Assembly: GCA_023245265.1 (NCBI GenBank) | Contig: JAHFKQ010000024.1 | Coordinates: 1 to 10,707 of the forward strand | From: Candidatus Collierbacteria bacterium | Lineage (GTDB): Bacteria; Patescibacteriota; Microgenomatia; UBA1400; MFAQ01 | DNA length: 10,707 bases | Reading direction: 5' to 3' | Shown here: positions 1 to 6,372 of the stretch, piece by piece | Position numbering within the stretch: the first letter of the stretch is position 1 | Layout: every line of letters begins with the position of its first letter | Position numbers and translations under genes: made by a program | The notes under the pieces: generated by a model | Told to the model about the DNA's origin: nothing | Seen by the model: only the letters and a program-made list of their open reading frames with translations | Databases searched by the model: none

Positions 1-2
1 TG

Positions 3-197
3 GGGATTGTAACTATAGTGAGTGCTCCTTTATTGGTAATTGTGATGATTCTTGACAAAGTCGGTATTTTAGCGGTTTTAGGCTCATTTTTTCAAGGTGC
101 AATGGTTCTCTTTTTTCTTGGAATGGTGATTGTGGGAATTCTCGCGGCCTTGGGACTATTTTTATATTTTTTAAAATCCAATTTTTCAAAAAAATAA
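3..197 (+). CDS. C-terminal end of a membrane protein (partial)
   Basis: An open frame enters from the left edge and ends at TAA 195-197, giving 64 residues with no visible start. The peptide is strongly hydrophobic: one segment around residues 2-30 (IVTIVSAPLLVIVMI, then a short DK turn) and a second around 32-57 (FLGMVIVGILAALGLF), ending in a short basic tail NFSKK. This fits the last two transmembrane helices of an integral membrane protein. A strong hairpin terminator begins nine bases after the stop, which supports it being a real gene end. The family cannot be recognised from this fragment. It points towards the minus-strand pilus-like block and is probably not part of it. Confidence 0.6.
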   Translation, partial: GIVTIVSAPLLVIVMILDKVGILAVLGSFFQGAMVLFFLGMVIVGILAALGLFLYFLKSNFSKK

Positions 198-205
198 AAA
201 ATATT

Positions 206-230
206 GGTGGTCGAAAGACCACCTTTTTTT
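206..230. terminator. Bidirectional rho-independent terminator
   Basis: A perfect 7-bp stem GGTGGTC / GACCACC closes a GAAA tetraloop (206-223) and is followed by seven T on the plus strand (224-230). On the plus strand it ends the membrane-protein gene stopping at 197. The left flank is A-rich (188-201), so read on the minus strand the same hairpin is also followed by a T-rich tract. It can therefore terminate the minus-strand operon whose last gene ends at 259. The two genes are convergent, which fits a shared terminator. Confidence 0.9.
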
Positions 231-258
231 GTGGCAAAAAAGCGGGGGGAAGTCTAAA

Positions 259-825
259 TTAGTCGAGGAGCTTGAAGGCACTGACCCAGAAGGCGGCGGT
301 GTCTTGGATATATTGGCGGTTGCCGTAAATGATTTGGAGATTTTTAAGAACAACTTTATAGGCAAGGAGTTTTTTCTTGGCTTCCAGGAAGGATTCTTTA
401 AAAGCGATGGCATTCGGCCCGGTCAACGAGGAGTCGTTGTAATTAATGCCATAAATTTCGAGACGAATACTGGAGTCGGGATCGTAGGCAAAGGAGTAGA
501 TGTTAATAGTGGTGTTGATGCCGACACTCGTGGCGAAGTTTTCCTGACGCAGGGGGAGGTAATCAAAGATTTTGTCTTTCTCGATCAGAGAGGCTTCGTT
601 GGGAATTAATTTGGTGGCCTCTTTGGTATCGACTTGCGGGGGAATGCCGGGCTCTTGGGTGATCTGGGCGGCAGGGCGGGAGACAAAAGGAGTTGGGGTG
701 GTGGAGATAAGGGGAATGGTTTCCTTGAGAGCGGCCCGCTGAGAGCGGTATTGAAGAATACCGAGAACAACAAAAATAACAAAGAGAACAAGGGTGATGA
801 TGGTGAGAAGGATTTTTTTGTTCAT
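259..825 (-). CDS. Small membrane-anchored protein of unknown function
   Basis: 188 residues. The N-terminus (MNKKILLTIITLVLFVIFVVLG, about residues 4-25) is a single transmembrane helix or uncleaved signal anchor. A Thr/Pro/Ser-rich linker (about 38-70, with TTPTPF and GIPPQ) follows, then a compact outer domain (about 75-188) rich in beta-type sequence (TTINIYSFAYD, IRLEIYGI) and ending in an amphipathic helix. I do not recognise the family. The start ATG (823-825) lies two bases after the stop of the 983-residue secreted protein and has no Shine-Dalgarno site, so it is probably translated by coupling. It is the last gene of the minus-strand block. An inferred role is an accessory protein of the surface structure; this rests on position only. 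Confidence 0.8.
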   Translation of the reverse strand: MNKKILLTIITLVLFVIFVVLGILQYRSQRAALKETIPLISTTPTPFVSRPAAQITQEPGIPPQVDTKEATKLIPNEASLIEKDKIFDYLPLRQENFATSVGINTTINIYSFAYDPDSSIRLEIYGINYNDSSLTGPNAIAFKESFLEAKKKLLAYKVVLKNLQIIYGNRQYIQDTAAFWVSAFKLLD

Positions 826-827
826 AT

Positions 828-3779
828 TTATTTAGCCGTTTGATTTTTTGAGGTGGAAGCACTAGCTCCTTCTTTGAGTAAAAGTTCGAGGGCGACAGTT
901 AGAGTGCCGGGACGAGAATCGAGATAAGGTCTGGTCTGAGTACAGTCGTACATATATAAAATATACATTTTGTCGTGGACGGGAGATTTCCAGAGATTGG
1001 TGACATAGGGATCATCGTAGCCGGTGGAAGCGGGAGGGCAGTAGTTGTAACTTAAAGGATAAGCGAAACCGCTAGAACAGTTTGCCCGACAGGAACCAGC
1101 TTGCGGACCACCGGCACATTTACAGGCCGTGACATCGACGGTGCATGCGACGGTTTGGCCACAGCGGTCGGTCGGAGCACAGGCCGAGCTGCCACCTGCT
1201 TGGCAGTTACTATTTCCTCCACCGTTATAGTAAGAAAGCGCTTTGATGAGCTGGTTCATGGTGGTAATGTCGCCACCGGCTTTGCCCTTTAACTCTTCCG
1301 CGGCTTGAATGGCAGATTCTTCCAAAGAACGGCCACCTAAGGGAGCACCACTTTGGAGATCTTGGTCGGGTTTATTACTACCTTCTTTGAAATGAATACC
1401 GGCCAGAACTTCACACGGCACCCCGGTTTTTTGTTCGGCCACGGCGTAAGCAGTAATCACTTCCGGAGTGAGATTAGGGCTAATAAAGGAGTTGAAGTAA
1501 CTGTCTGCGGCCCCCGAGGGTTTATCTTTGTCGCCAATAATTTTCTTAAAAGCCTCGCCGGTACAAGCACTTACAGAAGCTTCGGGAGGAAAGACAAGGG
1601 CACAGCGGGGAGAGTTTTGGAGATCACCGGGGACGGTCCAACAGTTTTGAAGAATATGCATGGAGTCTTGAGCGAGATTGTTTACTCGGTTAATGGGGAC
1701 ACCGGGGTTGAGGATATCAGAAGTACCGTTTGGTCCCGTGGCAGCACCTCCATCGGAAGAAAAATGTTTGGCAATTGGAGCATCGATGCTGGCATCGGTT
1801 ACTTTACTGGCGCCGGAAGGAAGCATCATCTTGAAAAAGGAAAATTTATCATTGCCGGCGACTGTTTCTTTGATATCGGTTTGTTTGGGATTATTGAGAA
1901 CAGTTAGGGCTTTACCGTGTTTGATACCTTCGACGGACCACTTGCGTTTGAAACACTCGGAGCCAACTTGATAGTGTTCATCGTCACCCGGGCAAACCGG
2001 ATCGGTCCAGCCACAAGTTTTAATTTTAGTTTTGTTGTTTATAGAACACTTATATTCCGGAGTTAGGCTAATCCGTTCCGGGGTATAGTTCCAAATAAGT
2101 TTGTCGCCGGGAATATAGATAACTTGATGATGATCGTCGGGCGATTTGGGAACAGTTTTGGGTGATAAAAGATGGTAGCTAAGCGGAAGCGGACAGTATT
2201 GCATGTTGACATAAGCTTGGCGAATAGTTTCGTTATCATTGTCGACATCTTTTTTGGTATAGCCCTTGAGTTGATCGTCGGGGGTAAAGAAACTACGGAT
2301 TTTGGTGGAGATCCAACCGAGAGGGTTGGAAGTCAGAGCAGCCGTTTCTTCCTTGAGAGTTTCCAAGAAGTTTCGTTTGGCGATTTTGACTTCGGGCAGG
2401 TCCGAGGGGAGATTGCCCAACTTGTAATCGGAGATGCCGCTGGGAGTAGCGTATTTATCGACAATCCATTGAGGTTGAAAGGAGGGGAGCATGCCGAACT
2501 TGGGAGAGAGGAGTCCTTGATAAGTGGCTCCTACATAAGGGAGACTCTCGCGGGAAATGTTAGTTAATTTTGGTCGATCATAACCATAGCGAGGAGCGTT
2601 GTAGGTGTCCCGCAACCACTGGTCGTATTTGTTGTAGATTTCTTCTTCAGCCTCATCCTTTTTCTTGACGATATATCCACGGGTACCACTAAAGTCTAAG
2701 GGAGTGATGGCGGCGTATGGTCCATCTAAGTCGCCCCCAAAAGCGGCGATAGCGGAGTTATATGCTTGGATGGCCGGAGTGGCCAGGGGAATTTCCAGTT
2801 TGACCGCCAGATCAGTAAGGTCTTGAAAGATGGGTTTAAGTTCGCGAGTGGCTTGAGCATATTCGGGGCAGACGGGGTAGCTCGTTAAACAGCCGAGGCG
2901 AATAAAGGGAAAATGGAGAAAGAGAATGACTTGTTTGCTGAGGGCGTCGTAAAGATTTTTGAATGAAGTTTGTTTTTTGAGACCGTTGGTGTCCGTGTAA
3001 TCAAATTTGATATCCAGGATTAAATCATCATGAGCCATATTCAAAACAAAGGAGCGGAGATTGGCTTGGTTGGCCGCCGGAAGAACACGCCAGTAAGTTC
3101 GATAGGCTTCCCGATTTTTCTCAGAGAGATCCTCCGGTCGGGCAAAAAGCGCATTGAAAAGATAGTTTTGGGCTAAGTAGTCGATGGATTTGTCGCCCTC
3201 TTCGGCAATGCTCGGGCCATAACTGCCGAGTTCGGCATCGCGAACATCGGTATAAACAAGCATCCCGACGGTGCAATCGAAGTTGCCACCACCGGGAGCG
3301 GAAACACCGGGGCCACCCTCGCCGATACCACACATATCAAAGGGCTGATCTTCGGCACTGCCGTGGAGGTAACGGTCGGCATGATAATGGACGATGGGTT
3401 CATAAATACAAGTTTTTTCGTAGAGCTTCATATCGGTCTGAGTGTCTTTGAATTTATTCCAACAAGTACTGTTGGGTGGAAAAACACCGGTGTTTCCACA
3501 CGCTTGAGGTAAATCTTTGCCGACACTTTCCCAATCGAGAGGATCAAAGTCAGTAGGAACACAGTGTTCGTCTTCTTCGGTAGGATACTTGACACAAGTT
3601 TCATTTGACAAACACATCGTGTTGCCACAAGGAGTGCCGATGGGTGGGCCAGGATTGGGACCAGGCGGTATCGTGGGGCTAGCACTAACAGAAGGTGTGG
3701 GGGTGGCGGCAAAAGATACTCCGGCTAAAGCAAGATCAAAGAAAAATAAGCACAGAACAATAAGAAAAAATTTCTTCAC
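828..3779 (-). CDS. Large secreted Cys-containing protein with lysozyme/transglycosylase-like domain
   Basis: 983 residues starting at GTG (3777-3779). Residues 1-24 form a clear signal peptide (MKKFFLIVLCLFFFDLALAG, then VSFA before ATP). A Pro/Thr/Ser linker follows (about 25-48), then a long region with many cysteines spread over 51-150 and 520-610, consistent with disulfides outside the membrane. Near 755-860 it resembles lysozyme-like lytic transglycosylases: helical ITAYAVAEQKTGVPCEVLAG, a candidate catalytic Glu799 in HFKEGS, and the late YYNGGG motif at 850-855. A Cys-rich insert (857-901) separates this from a tail, HDKMYILYMYDC. Such enzymes (VirB1 type) open peptidoglycan for secretion systems and pili. 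Catalysis is inferred from motifs only, and the first 700 residues match nothing I know. It lies directly downstream of pilin-like genes and two bases before the 825-259 gene. Confidence 0.85.
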   Translation of the reverse strand: MKKFFLIVLCLFFFDLALAGVSFAATPTPSVSASPTIPPGPNPGPPIGTPCGNTMCLSNETCVKYPTEEDEHCVPTDFDPLDWESVGKDLPQACGNTGVFPPNSTCWNKFKDTQTDMKLYEKTCIYEPIVHYHADRYLHGSAEDQPFDMCGIGEGGPGVSAPGGGNFDCTVGMLVYTDVRDAELGSYGPSIAEEGDKSIDYLAQNYLFNALFARPEDLSEKNREAYRTYWRVLPAANQANLRSFVLNMAHDDLILDIKFDYTDTNGLKKQTSFKNLYDALSKQVILFLHFPFIRLGCLTSYPVCPEYAQATRELKPIFQDLTDLAVKLEIPLATPAIQAYNSAIAAFGGDLDGPYAAITPLDFSGTRGYIVKKKDEAEEEIYNKYDQWLRDTYNAPRYGYDRPKLTNISRESLPYVGATYQGLLSPKFGMLPSFQPQWIVDKYATPSGISDYKLGNLPSDLPEVKIAKRNFLETLKEETAALTSNPLGWISTKIRSFFTPDDQLKGYTKKDVDNDNETIRQAYVNMQYCPLPLSYHLLSPKTVPKSPDDHHQVIYIPGDKLIWNYTPERISLTPEYKCSINNKTKIKTCGWTDPVCPGDDEHYQVGSECFKRKWSVEGIKHGKALTVLNNPKQTDIKETVAGNDKFSFFKMMLPSGASKVTDASIDAPIAKHFSSDGGAATGPNGTSDILNPGVPINRVNNLAQDSMHILQNCWTVPGDLQNSPRCALVFPPEASVSACTGEAFKKIIGDKDKPSGAADSYFNSFISPNLTPEVITAYAVAEQKTGVPCEVLAGIHFKEGSNKPDQDLQSGAPLGGRSLEESAIQAAEELKGKAGGDITTMNQLIKALSYYNGGGNSNCQAGGSSACAPTDRCGQTVACTVDVTACKCAGGPQAGSCRANCSSGFAYPLSYNYCPPASTGYDDPYVTNLWKSPVHDKMYILYMYDCTQTRPYLDSRPGTLTVALELLLKEGASASTSKNQTAK

Positions 3780-3787
3780 TAAATGTA

Positions 3788-3793
3788 ATTATA
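3788..3793 (-). promoter_or_regulatory. Consensus -10 box, probably giving a near-leaderless mRNA
   Basis: Perfect TATAAT on the minus strand in the 28-base gap between the pilin-like gene ending at 3808 and the GTG start at 3779. Only eight bases separate it from the GTG, so transcription would begin at or one base before the start codon. A weak -35 candidate, TTCCAG (3811-3816), lies 17 bases upstream, inside the preceding gene. Confidence 0.5.
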
Positions 3794-3807
3794 CGAGAAG
3801 CGATGGA

Positions 3808-4143
3808 CTACTGGAACTGGAGGTTCGTGACATCGGCACCGGTGAAGTTCTTGATGAGAATAAGAATAAGCCAGACGGCGGACAGAAGGATGAGACCGAT
3901 GATGGCATAGGTAAACGAAGACCAAGCTCCGGCAAGAGCTTTAGGGTCACTACCGGCATTGATGATACGAAGTCCGGCCATGATGATCATGCCAACAGCG
4001 GCCAACGCAATTAGGGCGGGAAGTGGAGAGATAACATTTTTTAAAACACAAGTAAGTCCTTGAATGGTGGCCACACCATCAGAAACACAGTCACCTGTCC
4101 AAGTGGTGGCGGCATAAGCGGGACTGGCGAATTGAAAAAGCAT
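3808..4143 (-). CDS. Divergent VirB2/TrbC-like pilin-like protein
   Basis: 111 residues. A very short signal-like leader ends in SPAYA-A (MLFQFASPAYAATTW). Two cysteines, Cys19 and Cys32, flank a short polar segment. Two hydrophobic helices (about 36-58 and 77-98) are joined by a polar loop, NAGSDPKALAGAW, the divergent counterpart of the SGGDK loop in the neighbouring paralogs. The size and two-helix hairpin fit VirB2/TrbC-type pilin subunits, which sit in the inner membrane before assembly into a pilus. It differs from its neighbours in the cysteine pair and the GSDP loop, and shares the paired cysteines with the 9157-8747 protein. It has its own -10 box just after the terminator of the preceding gene, and the large secreted protein follows. 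Function is inferred from shape and context. Confidence 0.82.
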   Translation of the reverse strand: MLFQFASPAYAATTWTGDCVSDGVATIQGLTCVLKNVISPLPALIALAAVGMIIMAGLRIINAGSDPKALAGAWSSFTYAIIGLILLSAVWLILILIKNFTGADVTNLQFQ

Positions 4144-4149
4144 AATTAG

Positions 4150-4155
4150 ATTATA
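4150..4155 (-). promoter_or_regulatory. Consensus -10 box six bases before an ATG (leaderless)
   Basis: Perfect TATAAT on the minus strand, with six bases between it and the ATG at 4143, so the expected transcription start is the A of the ATG. The T-tract of the preceding terminator ends at 4162, seven bases upstream, so the downstream gene needs its own promoter. No convincing -35 is seen; that position falls inside the terminator hairpin. Confidence 0.55.
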
Positions 4156-4161
4156 TATGAG

Positions 4162-4187
4162 AAAAACAAAAAACCGCCTTTCGGCGG
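4162..4187 (-). terminator. Rho-independent terminator after the separately transcribed pilin
   Basis: On the minus strand a 5-bp GC stem CCGCC / GGCGG with a GAAA loop (4187-4174) is followed by TTTTTTGTTTTT (4173-4162). It lies 27 bases after the TAA of the pilin gene ending at 4215. It separates that gene from the downstream pilin-like gene and secreted hydrolase, and may also lower their expression relative to it. Confidence 0.88.
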
Positions 4188-4214
4188 AGTTTTGTTGGTT
4201 ACTAAACTAGTGAC

Positions 4215-4553
4215 TTAGTAAGGTTTGGGAATATTGATATTGCCCGAGAAGACATCGACGCCGAAGAAGTAGGAGATAAGCTGCATGAGAGCCCAGGAAG
4301 CGGCGACGATAGCGAGACCGACGACGGCGGCGGTGATGCGGTTGCGGGCAGACTCGGTCTTGGATTTGTCACCTCCGGAAGTGAGCCATTCAATACCACC
4401 GTAGACCAAGAAGGCGAAGGTGAGAATGCCGGCAAAGATAAAGGCGACAGAAATGACGCGGGAGATAAGAACACCGATATCGGTAATCTTCATACCGGTC
4501 GGTTGAGGAACACCAATGGTGCCGGCGGCGAGAGCTTGAGAAATTAGGGACAT
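4215..4553 (-). CDS. VirB2/TrbC-like pilin paralog, candidate major subunit
   Basis: 112 residues: short leader MSLISQALAAG, helix 1 at about 27-50, the family loop GGIEWLTSGGDKSKTESARN (52-71), helix 2 at about 74-97, and a short tail ending INIPKPY. The hairpin of two hydrophobic helices around a small charged loop is the VirB2/TrbC-type pilin layout. It is the only array member with a clean two-part promoter (4594-4621) and its own terminator (4162-4187), so it is probably made from a single-gene transcript at a high level, as expected of a major subunit; that is inference. The 5' leader would be about 33 bases, A/T-rich and without a Shine-Dalgarno site. A 33-bp stretch of its DNA is identical to the next paralog upstream. 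Confidence 0.88.
   Translation of the reverse strand: MSLISQALAAGTIGVPQPTGMKITDIGVLISRVISVAFIFAGILTFAFLVYGGIEWLTSGGDKSKTESARNRITAAVVGLAIVAASWALMQLISYFFGVDVFSGNINIPKPY
4330..4362. repeat. 33-bp exact repeat shared by two pilin genes (copy 1)
   Basis: Identical to 4733-4765, 403 bases away. Both copies code, on the minus strand, for the KTESARNRITA part of the polar loop and the start of helix 2 in adjacent pilin paralogs. The match covers third codon positions, unlike the flanking DNA. Confidence 0.85.
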
Positions 4554-4593
4554 ATTTTTTGTTTTTTTAATAATATTAATGCGACTAAGAGTA

Positions 4594-4621
4594 ATTATAT
4601 GCTACTTTTTATTTTTCTCAA
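4594..4621 (-). promoter_or_regulatory. Two-part sigma70-type promoter for the 4553-4215 pilin gene
   Basis: On the minus strand TTGAGA (4621-4616), a 16-base spacer and TATAAT (4599-4594) make a near-consensus promoter. The TGA stop of the upstream pilin gene (4620-4618) lies inside the -35 box. The predicted start is near 4587, giving a leader of roughly 33 bases to the ATG at 4553. It is the best promoter in the window and the only one with both boxes close to consensus. Confidence 0.75.
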
Positions 4622-4977
4622 TTGCCTAGGGGATTGGCGGTACATAAAGCATCGAGATTGATACCGAAGAACTCGAGAACGATCATGTAGACAGCATAAC
4701 TACTGGCGACGATAGCAAGCCCGATAAGGGCCGCGGTGATGCGGTTGCGGGCAGACTCGGTCTTGCCTTTGTCGCCACCGGAGGTGAGGTATTCGATACC
4801 ACCCCAAACGAGGTAGATAAAGAAGGCAATGCCGGAGATGATGAAAGAAGCACTGACGAGATTACTGACTAGGTGGCCGATACAGGTATAGCCAAAGAAG
4901 TTATTCTTGGTGGCCATTTCGCCAATGGGGAGTTCGATGTCTCCAGCGGCCATTACTTGGGAGATAAGCTTGATCAT
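4618..4977 (-). CDS. VirB2/TrbC-like pilin paralog
   Basis: 119 residues: leader MIKLISQVMAAGD, helix 1 at about 36-58, loop GGIEYLTSGGDKGKTESARN (59-78), helix 2 at about 81-104, and a tail with LCTANPLGN. Cys32 and Cys112 lie just outside the two helices and could pair or be solvent-facing. The ATG overlaps the TGA of the upstream paralog (ATGA, 4974-4977), a translational coupling arrangement. Its DNA is a mosaic: 33 bp identical to the downstream paralog and, right beside it, 46 bp identical to the upstream paralog. It is the last gene of the five-gene pilin run and no terminator follows. A new promoter starts across its stop codon, so some read-through into the next pilin gene is possible. 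Confidence 0.88.
   Translation of the reverse strand: MIKLISQVMAAGDIELPIGEMATKNNFFGYTCIGHLVSNLVSASFIISGIAFFIYLVWGGIEYLTSGGDKGKTESARNRITAALIGLAIVASSYAVYMIVLEFFGINLDALCTANPLGN
4733..4765. repeat. 33-bp exact repeat shared by two pilin genes (copy 2)
   Basis: Second copy of the segment at 4330-4362, with no mismatch inside; the flanks diverge at both ends (4732 and 4766). Confidence 0.85.
4775..4820. repeat. 46-bp exact repeat shared by two pilin genes (copy 1)
   Basis: Identical to 5125-5170, 350 bases away. It codes on the minus strand for YLVWGGIEYLTSGG, the end of helix 1 and the start of the polar loop. All synonymous positions match, pointing to recent exchange or duplication. Confidence 0.9.
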
Positions 4978-5309
4978 AGAGCGTTCGGGAAGACCGGTTT
5001 CAGAATGTTAATCTTGAAGACTTGCTGGACAAAATAAGTGATGCCGTAAGAAGCGACTAAGATAACGATGCCAATGACGGAACTGGTAATTTTCTTTTGG
5101 GCATCATCGACACGAGCCTTGTCTCCACCGGAGGTGAGGTATTCGATACCACCCCAAACGAGGTAGATAATAAAGGCGAGCCCACCAACGGTGATAACAG
5201 TCTGCCAAAGGGTGGCGATATAAAAAGCTAGTCCTCGACCGGGATCGGTGGGCACTGAGCCGGAGATAGCCTTGTTAATGATTTCGTTTTGGGCGAGAAG
5301 TATTTTCAT
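4974..5309 (-). CDS. VirB2/TrbC-like pilin paralog
   Basis: 111 residues. The N-terminus MKILLAQNEIINKAISG lacks the ISQxMAA leader of its neighbours. Helix 1 is at about 28-52, the loop is GGIEYLTSGGDKARVDDAQK (53-72), helix 2 is at about 75-97, and the tail is KINILKPVFPNAL. The loop departs from the KTESARN version of the next two genes (ARVDDAQKK), although the DNA just before it is identical to the downstream paralog for 46 bp. The start ATG directly follows the TAA of the upstream paralog (TAAATG, no gap) and its stop overlaps the next start by four bases. No ribosome binding site is evident, so termination-reinitiation is likely. The role as a pilin-like inner-membrane subunit is inferred from layout. 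Confidence 0.87.
   Translation of the reverse strand: MKILLAQNEIINKAISGSVPTDPGRGLAFYIATLWQTVITVGGLAFIIYLVWGGIEYLTSGGDKARVDDAQKKITSSVIGIVILVASYGITYFVQQVFKINILKPVFPNAL
5125..5170. repeat. 46-bp exact repeat shared by two pilin genes (copy 2)
   Basis: Second copy of the segment at 4775-4820. Identity breaks at 5171 (T against A) and just before 5125. Confidence 0.9.
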
Positions 5310-5678
5310 TTAGCCAAATAAAGTTTTAAAAGGATTAAGAATATCAATGCCGAGAACGGCGCCAACAATACCAATCACAAAGAAGGAAACGACGATGACG
5401 ATGAGACCGATGGCGGCTTGGGTCATGGAGGTTTGGGCTTCACTGACTTTGGCTTTGTCGCCGCCGGCGGTGATCCATTTGAGTCCACCCATAGTAAAGT
5501 AAATGACGAAAGCTAAGCTACCGACGACGGTCAGGGTGGTAATAAGGTTGGAAAGAAGAGTGCCGAGCTGGGTTTGAGTAGCCCCACGATCTAAGACGGT
5601 TTGAAAGGGCCCGGTGCCGGTAATGCCGGTCCCTAAGGGAATGTCGGCGGCCATGACTTGAGAAATAAATTTAAACAT
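5310..5678 (-). CDS. VirB2/TrbC-like pilin paralog
   Basis: 122 residues: leader MFKFISQVMAADI, almost the same as in the 4977 paralog, then a longer Gly/Thr-rich stretch (LGTGITGTGPFQT), helix 1 at about 39-62, loop GGLKWITAGGDKAKVSEAQT (64-83), helix 2 at about 87-110, and a tail LGIDILNPFKTLFG. The loop keeps the GGDK core with Ala instead of Ser before it. One base separates its ATG from the TAA of the upstream gene, and its own stop abuts the next ATG, so the run is clearly one transcription unit. Same inferred role as its neighbours. The divergence from them is large enough that it may be a distinct subunit rather than a redundant copy. Confidence 0.87.
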   Translation of the reverse strand: MFKFISQVMAADIPLGTGITGTGPFQTVLDRGATQTQLGTLLSNLITTLTVVGSLAFVIYFTMGGLKWITAGGDKAKVSEAQTSMTQAAIGLIVIVVSFFVIGIVGAVLGIDILNPFKTLFG

Positions 5679-5679
5679 C

Positions 5680-6045
5680 TTAAATGGATTTTAATTTGGG
5701 GGCTAAAATAGCGGTGAAGTCTCCGAAAAGAACTTGACTGATGATGGCAATAATCAAGAAACTGGCGGCGATAATGACGAGGCCGATAAGACTCATTTGA
5801 ATTTTGTTTTGGGCTTCAGTGAGCTTACCCTTGTCGCCACCGGAGGTAATGTAGGCCAGACCGCCGGTCAAGAATTGCCAGAGAGCAAAAACCCCACCGA
5901 TAACCACGATGAAACGAATGAGAGCACTAATAATATTGGTGGTGTCGGAGGTAGCGGAAGGAACACCGGAGGGAACATCAATCACCCCGACAATGTCGCT
6001 GGCGGCGTAAACAGTGTGGATGAGGGGGGATAAAAAATTGGTCAT
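5680..6045 (-). CDS. VirB2/TrbC-like pilin paralog
   Basis: 121 residues: leader MTNFLSPLIHTVYAASD, with a signal-peptidase-like VYAA, then a polar Val/Ser/Thr-rich stretch to residue 36, helix 1 at about 37-60, loop GGLAYITSGGDKGKLTEAQN (61-80), helix 2 at about 83-107, and a tail with a basic end (APKLKSI). Three bases separate its ATG from the TAA of the upstream gene (TAAAACATG), and no Shine-Dalgarno site is present. Its loop sits between the AQK/AQT and ARN groups of the paralogs. The pilin-like role is inferred from the two-helix layout and the shared loop. Confidence 0.87.
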   Translation of the reverse strand: MTNFLSPLIHTVYAASDIVGVIDVPSGVPSATSDTTNIISALIRFIVVIGGVFALWQFLTGGLAYITSGGDKGKLTEAQNKIQMSLIGLVIIAASFLIIAIISQVLFGDFTAILAPKLKSI

Positions 6046-6048
6046 GTT

Positions 6049-6360
6049 TTAGAAAAATTTGAATCCGATAACAGCACCGATGACACGAGTAATTAAGAAA
6101 GCTGTAACAACGACAACTAATCCTAGTATGCCATAGTTTAACATGTTCTGGGATTGCTCAGTTTTACCCTTATCGCCACTTGCCGTAATGTAGCTAAAGC
6201 CGGCAAAGATGATGGTCATGAAAGCAAAGAGACCGGAGATAATCAAAACATTGGAAATGATGGGAGTGATGAGCTTGCCGATCGTGGCACTTTGGCCGCC
6301 CATGGCTTGCCCGGGGGCATAGATGTCTTCAAGGGCAACGGCTAATAATTTACTGGTCAT
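6049..6360 (-). CDS. VirB2/TrbC-like pilin paralog, first gene of the run
   Basis: 103 residues: N-terminus MTSKLLAVALEDIYAPGQAM, helix 1 at about 28-52, loop AGFSYITASGDKGKTEQSQN (53-72), helix 2 at about 76-99, and almost no tail (GFKFF). The loop has AGF for GGI and SGDK for GGDK, so it is the most diverged member of the six-gene array. It is the first gene of the leftward unit and is divergent from the polyprenyl synthase, with only 34 bases between the two start codons. That gap holds a perfect inverted repeat whose arms each contain TAAAAT. The box read leftward (6378-6373) would give a leader of about six bases. Confidence 0.86.
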   Translation of the reverse strand: MTSKLLAVALEDIYAPGQAMGGQSATIGKLITPIISNVLIISGLFAFMTIIFAGFSYITASGDKGKTEQSQNMLNYGILGLVVVVTAFLITRVIGAVIGFKFF

Positions 6361-6372
6361 AAGCTATGTCTC

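Noticed and set aside
229..609. 126-codon plus-strand ORF
   Set aside because: It starts right at the end of the terminator T-tract and lies antisense to the 825-259 gene, which has a clear membrane anchor; no motif supports it.
1353..1907. 184-codon plus-strand ORF inside the large secreted-protein gene
   Set aside because: It is antisense to a well-supported signal-peptide protein, has no recognisable motif or start signal, and ends within that gene; it is a shadow frame.
3517..4014. 165-codon plus-strand ORF spanning the ends of two minus-strand genes
   Set aside because: It crosses two convincing genes and the promoter between them, and its composition is low-complexity Gly/Asp/Lys as expected from antisense of membrane-helix codons.
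3808..6360. Pilin array as holins, phage proteins or type IVa pilins
   Set aside because: No lysis or phage genes are nearby; the proteins lack a prepilin peptidase G/F-T-L-x-E motif at the N-terminus, and the GGDK hairpin fits VirB2/TrbC better.
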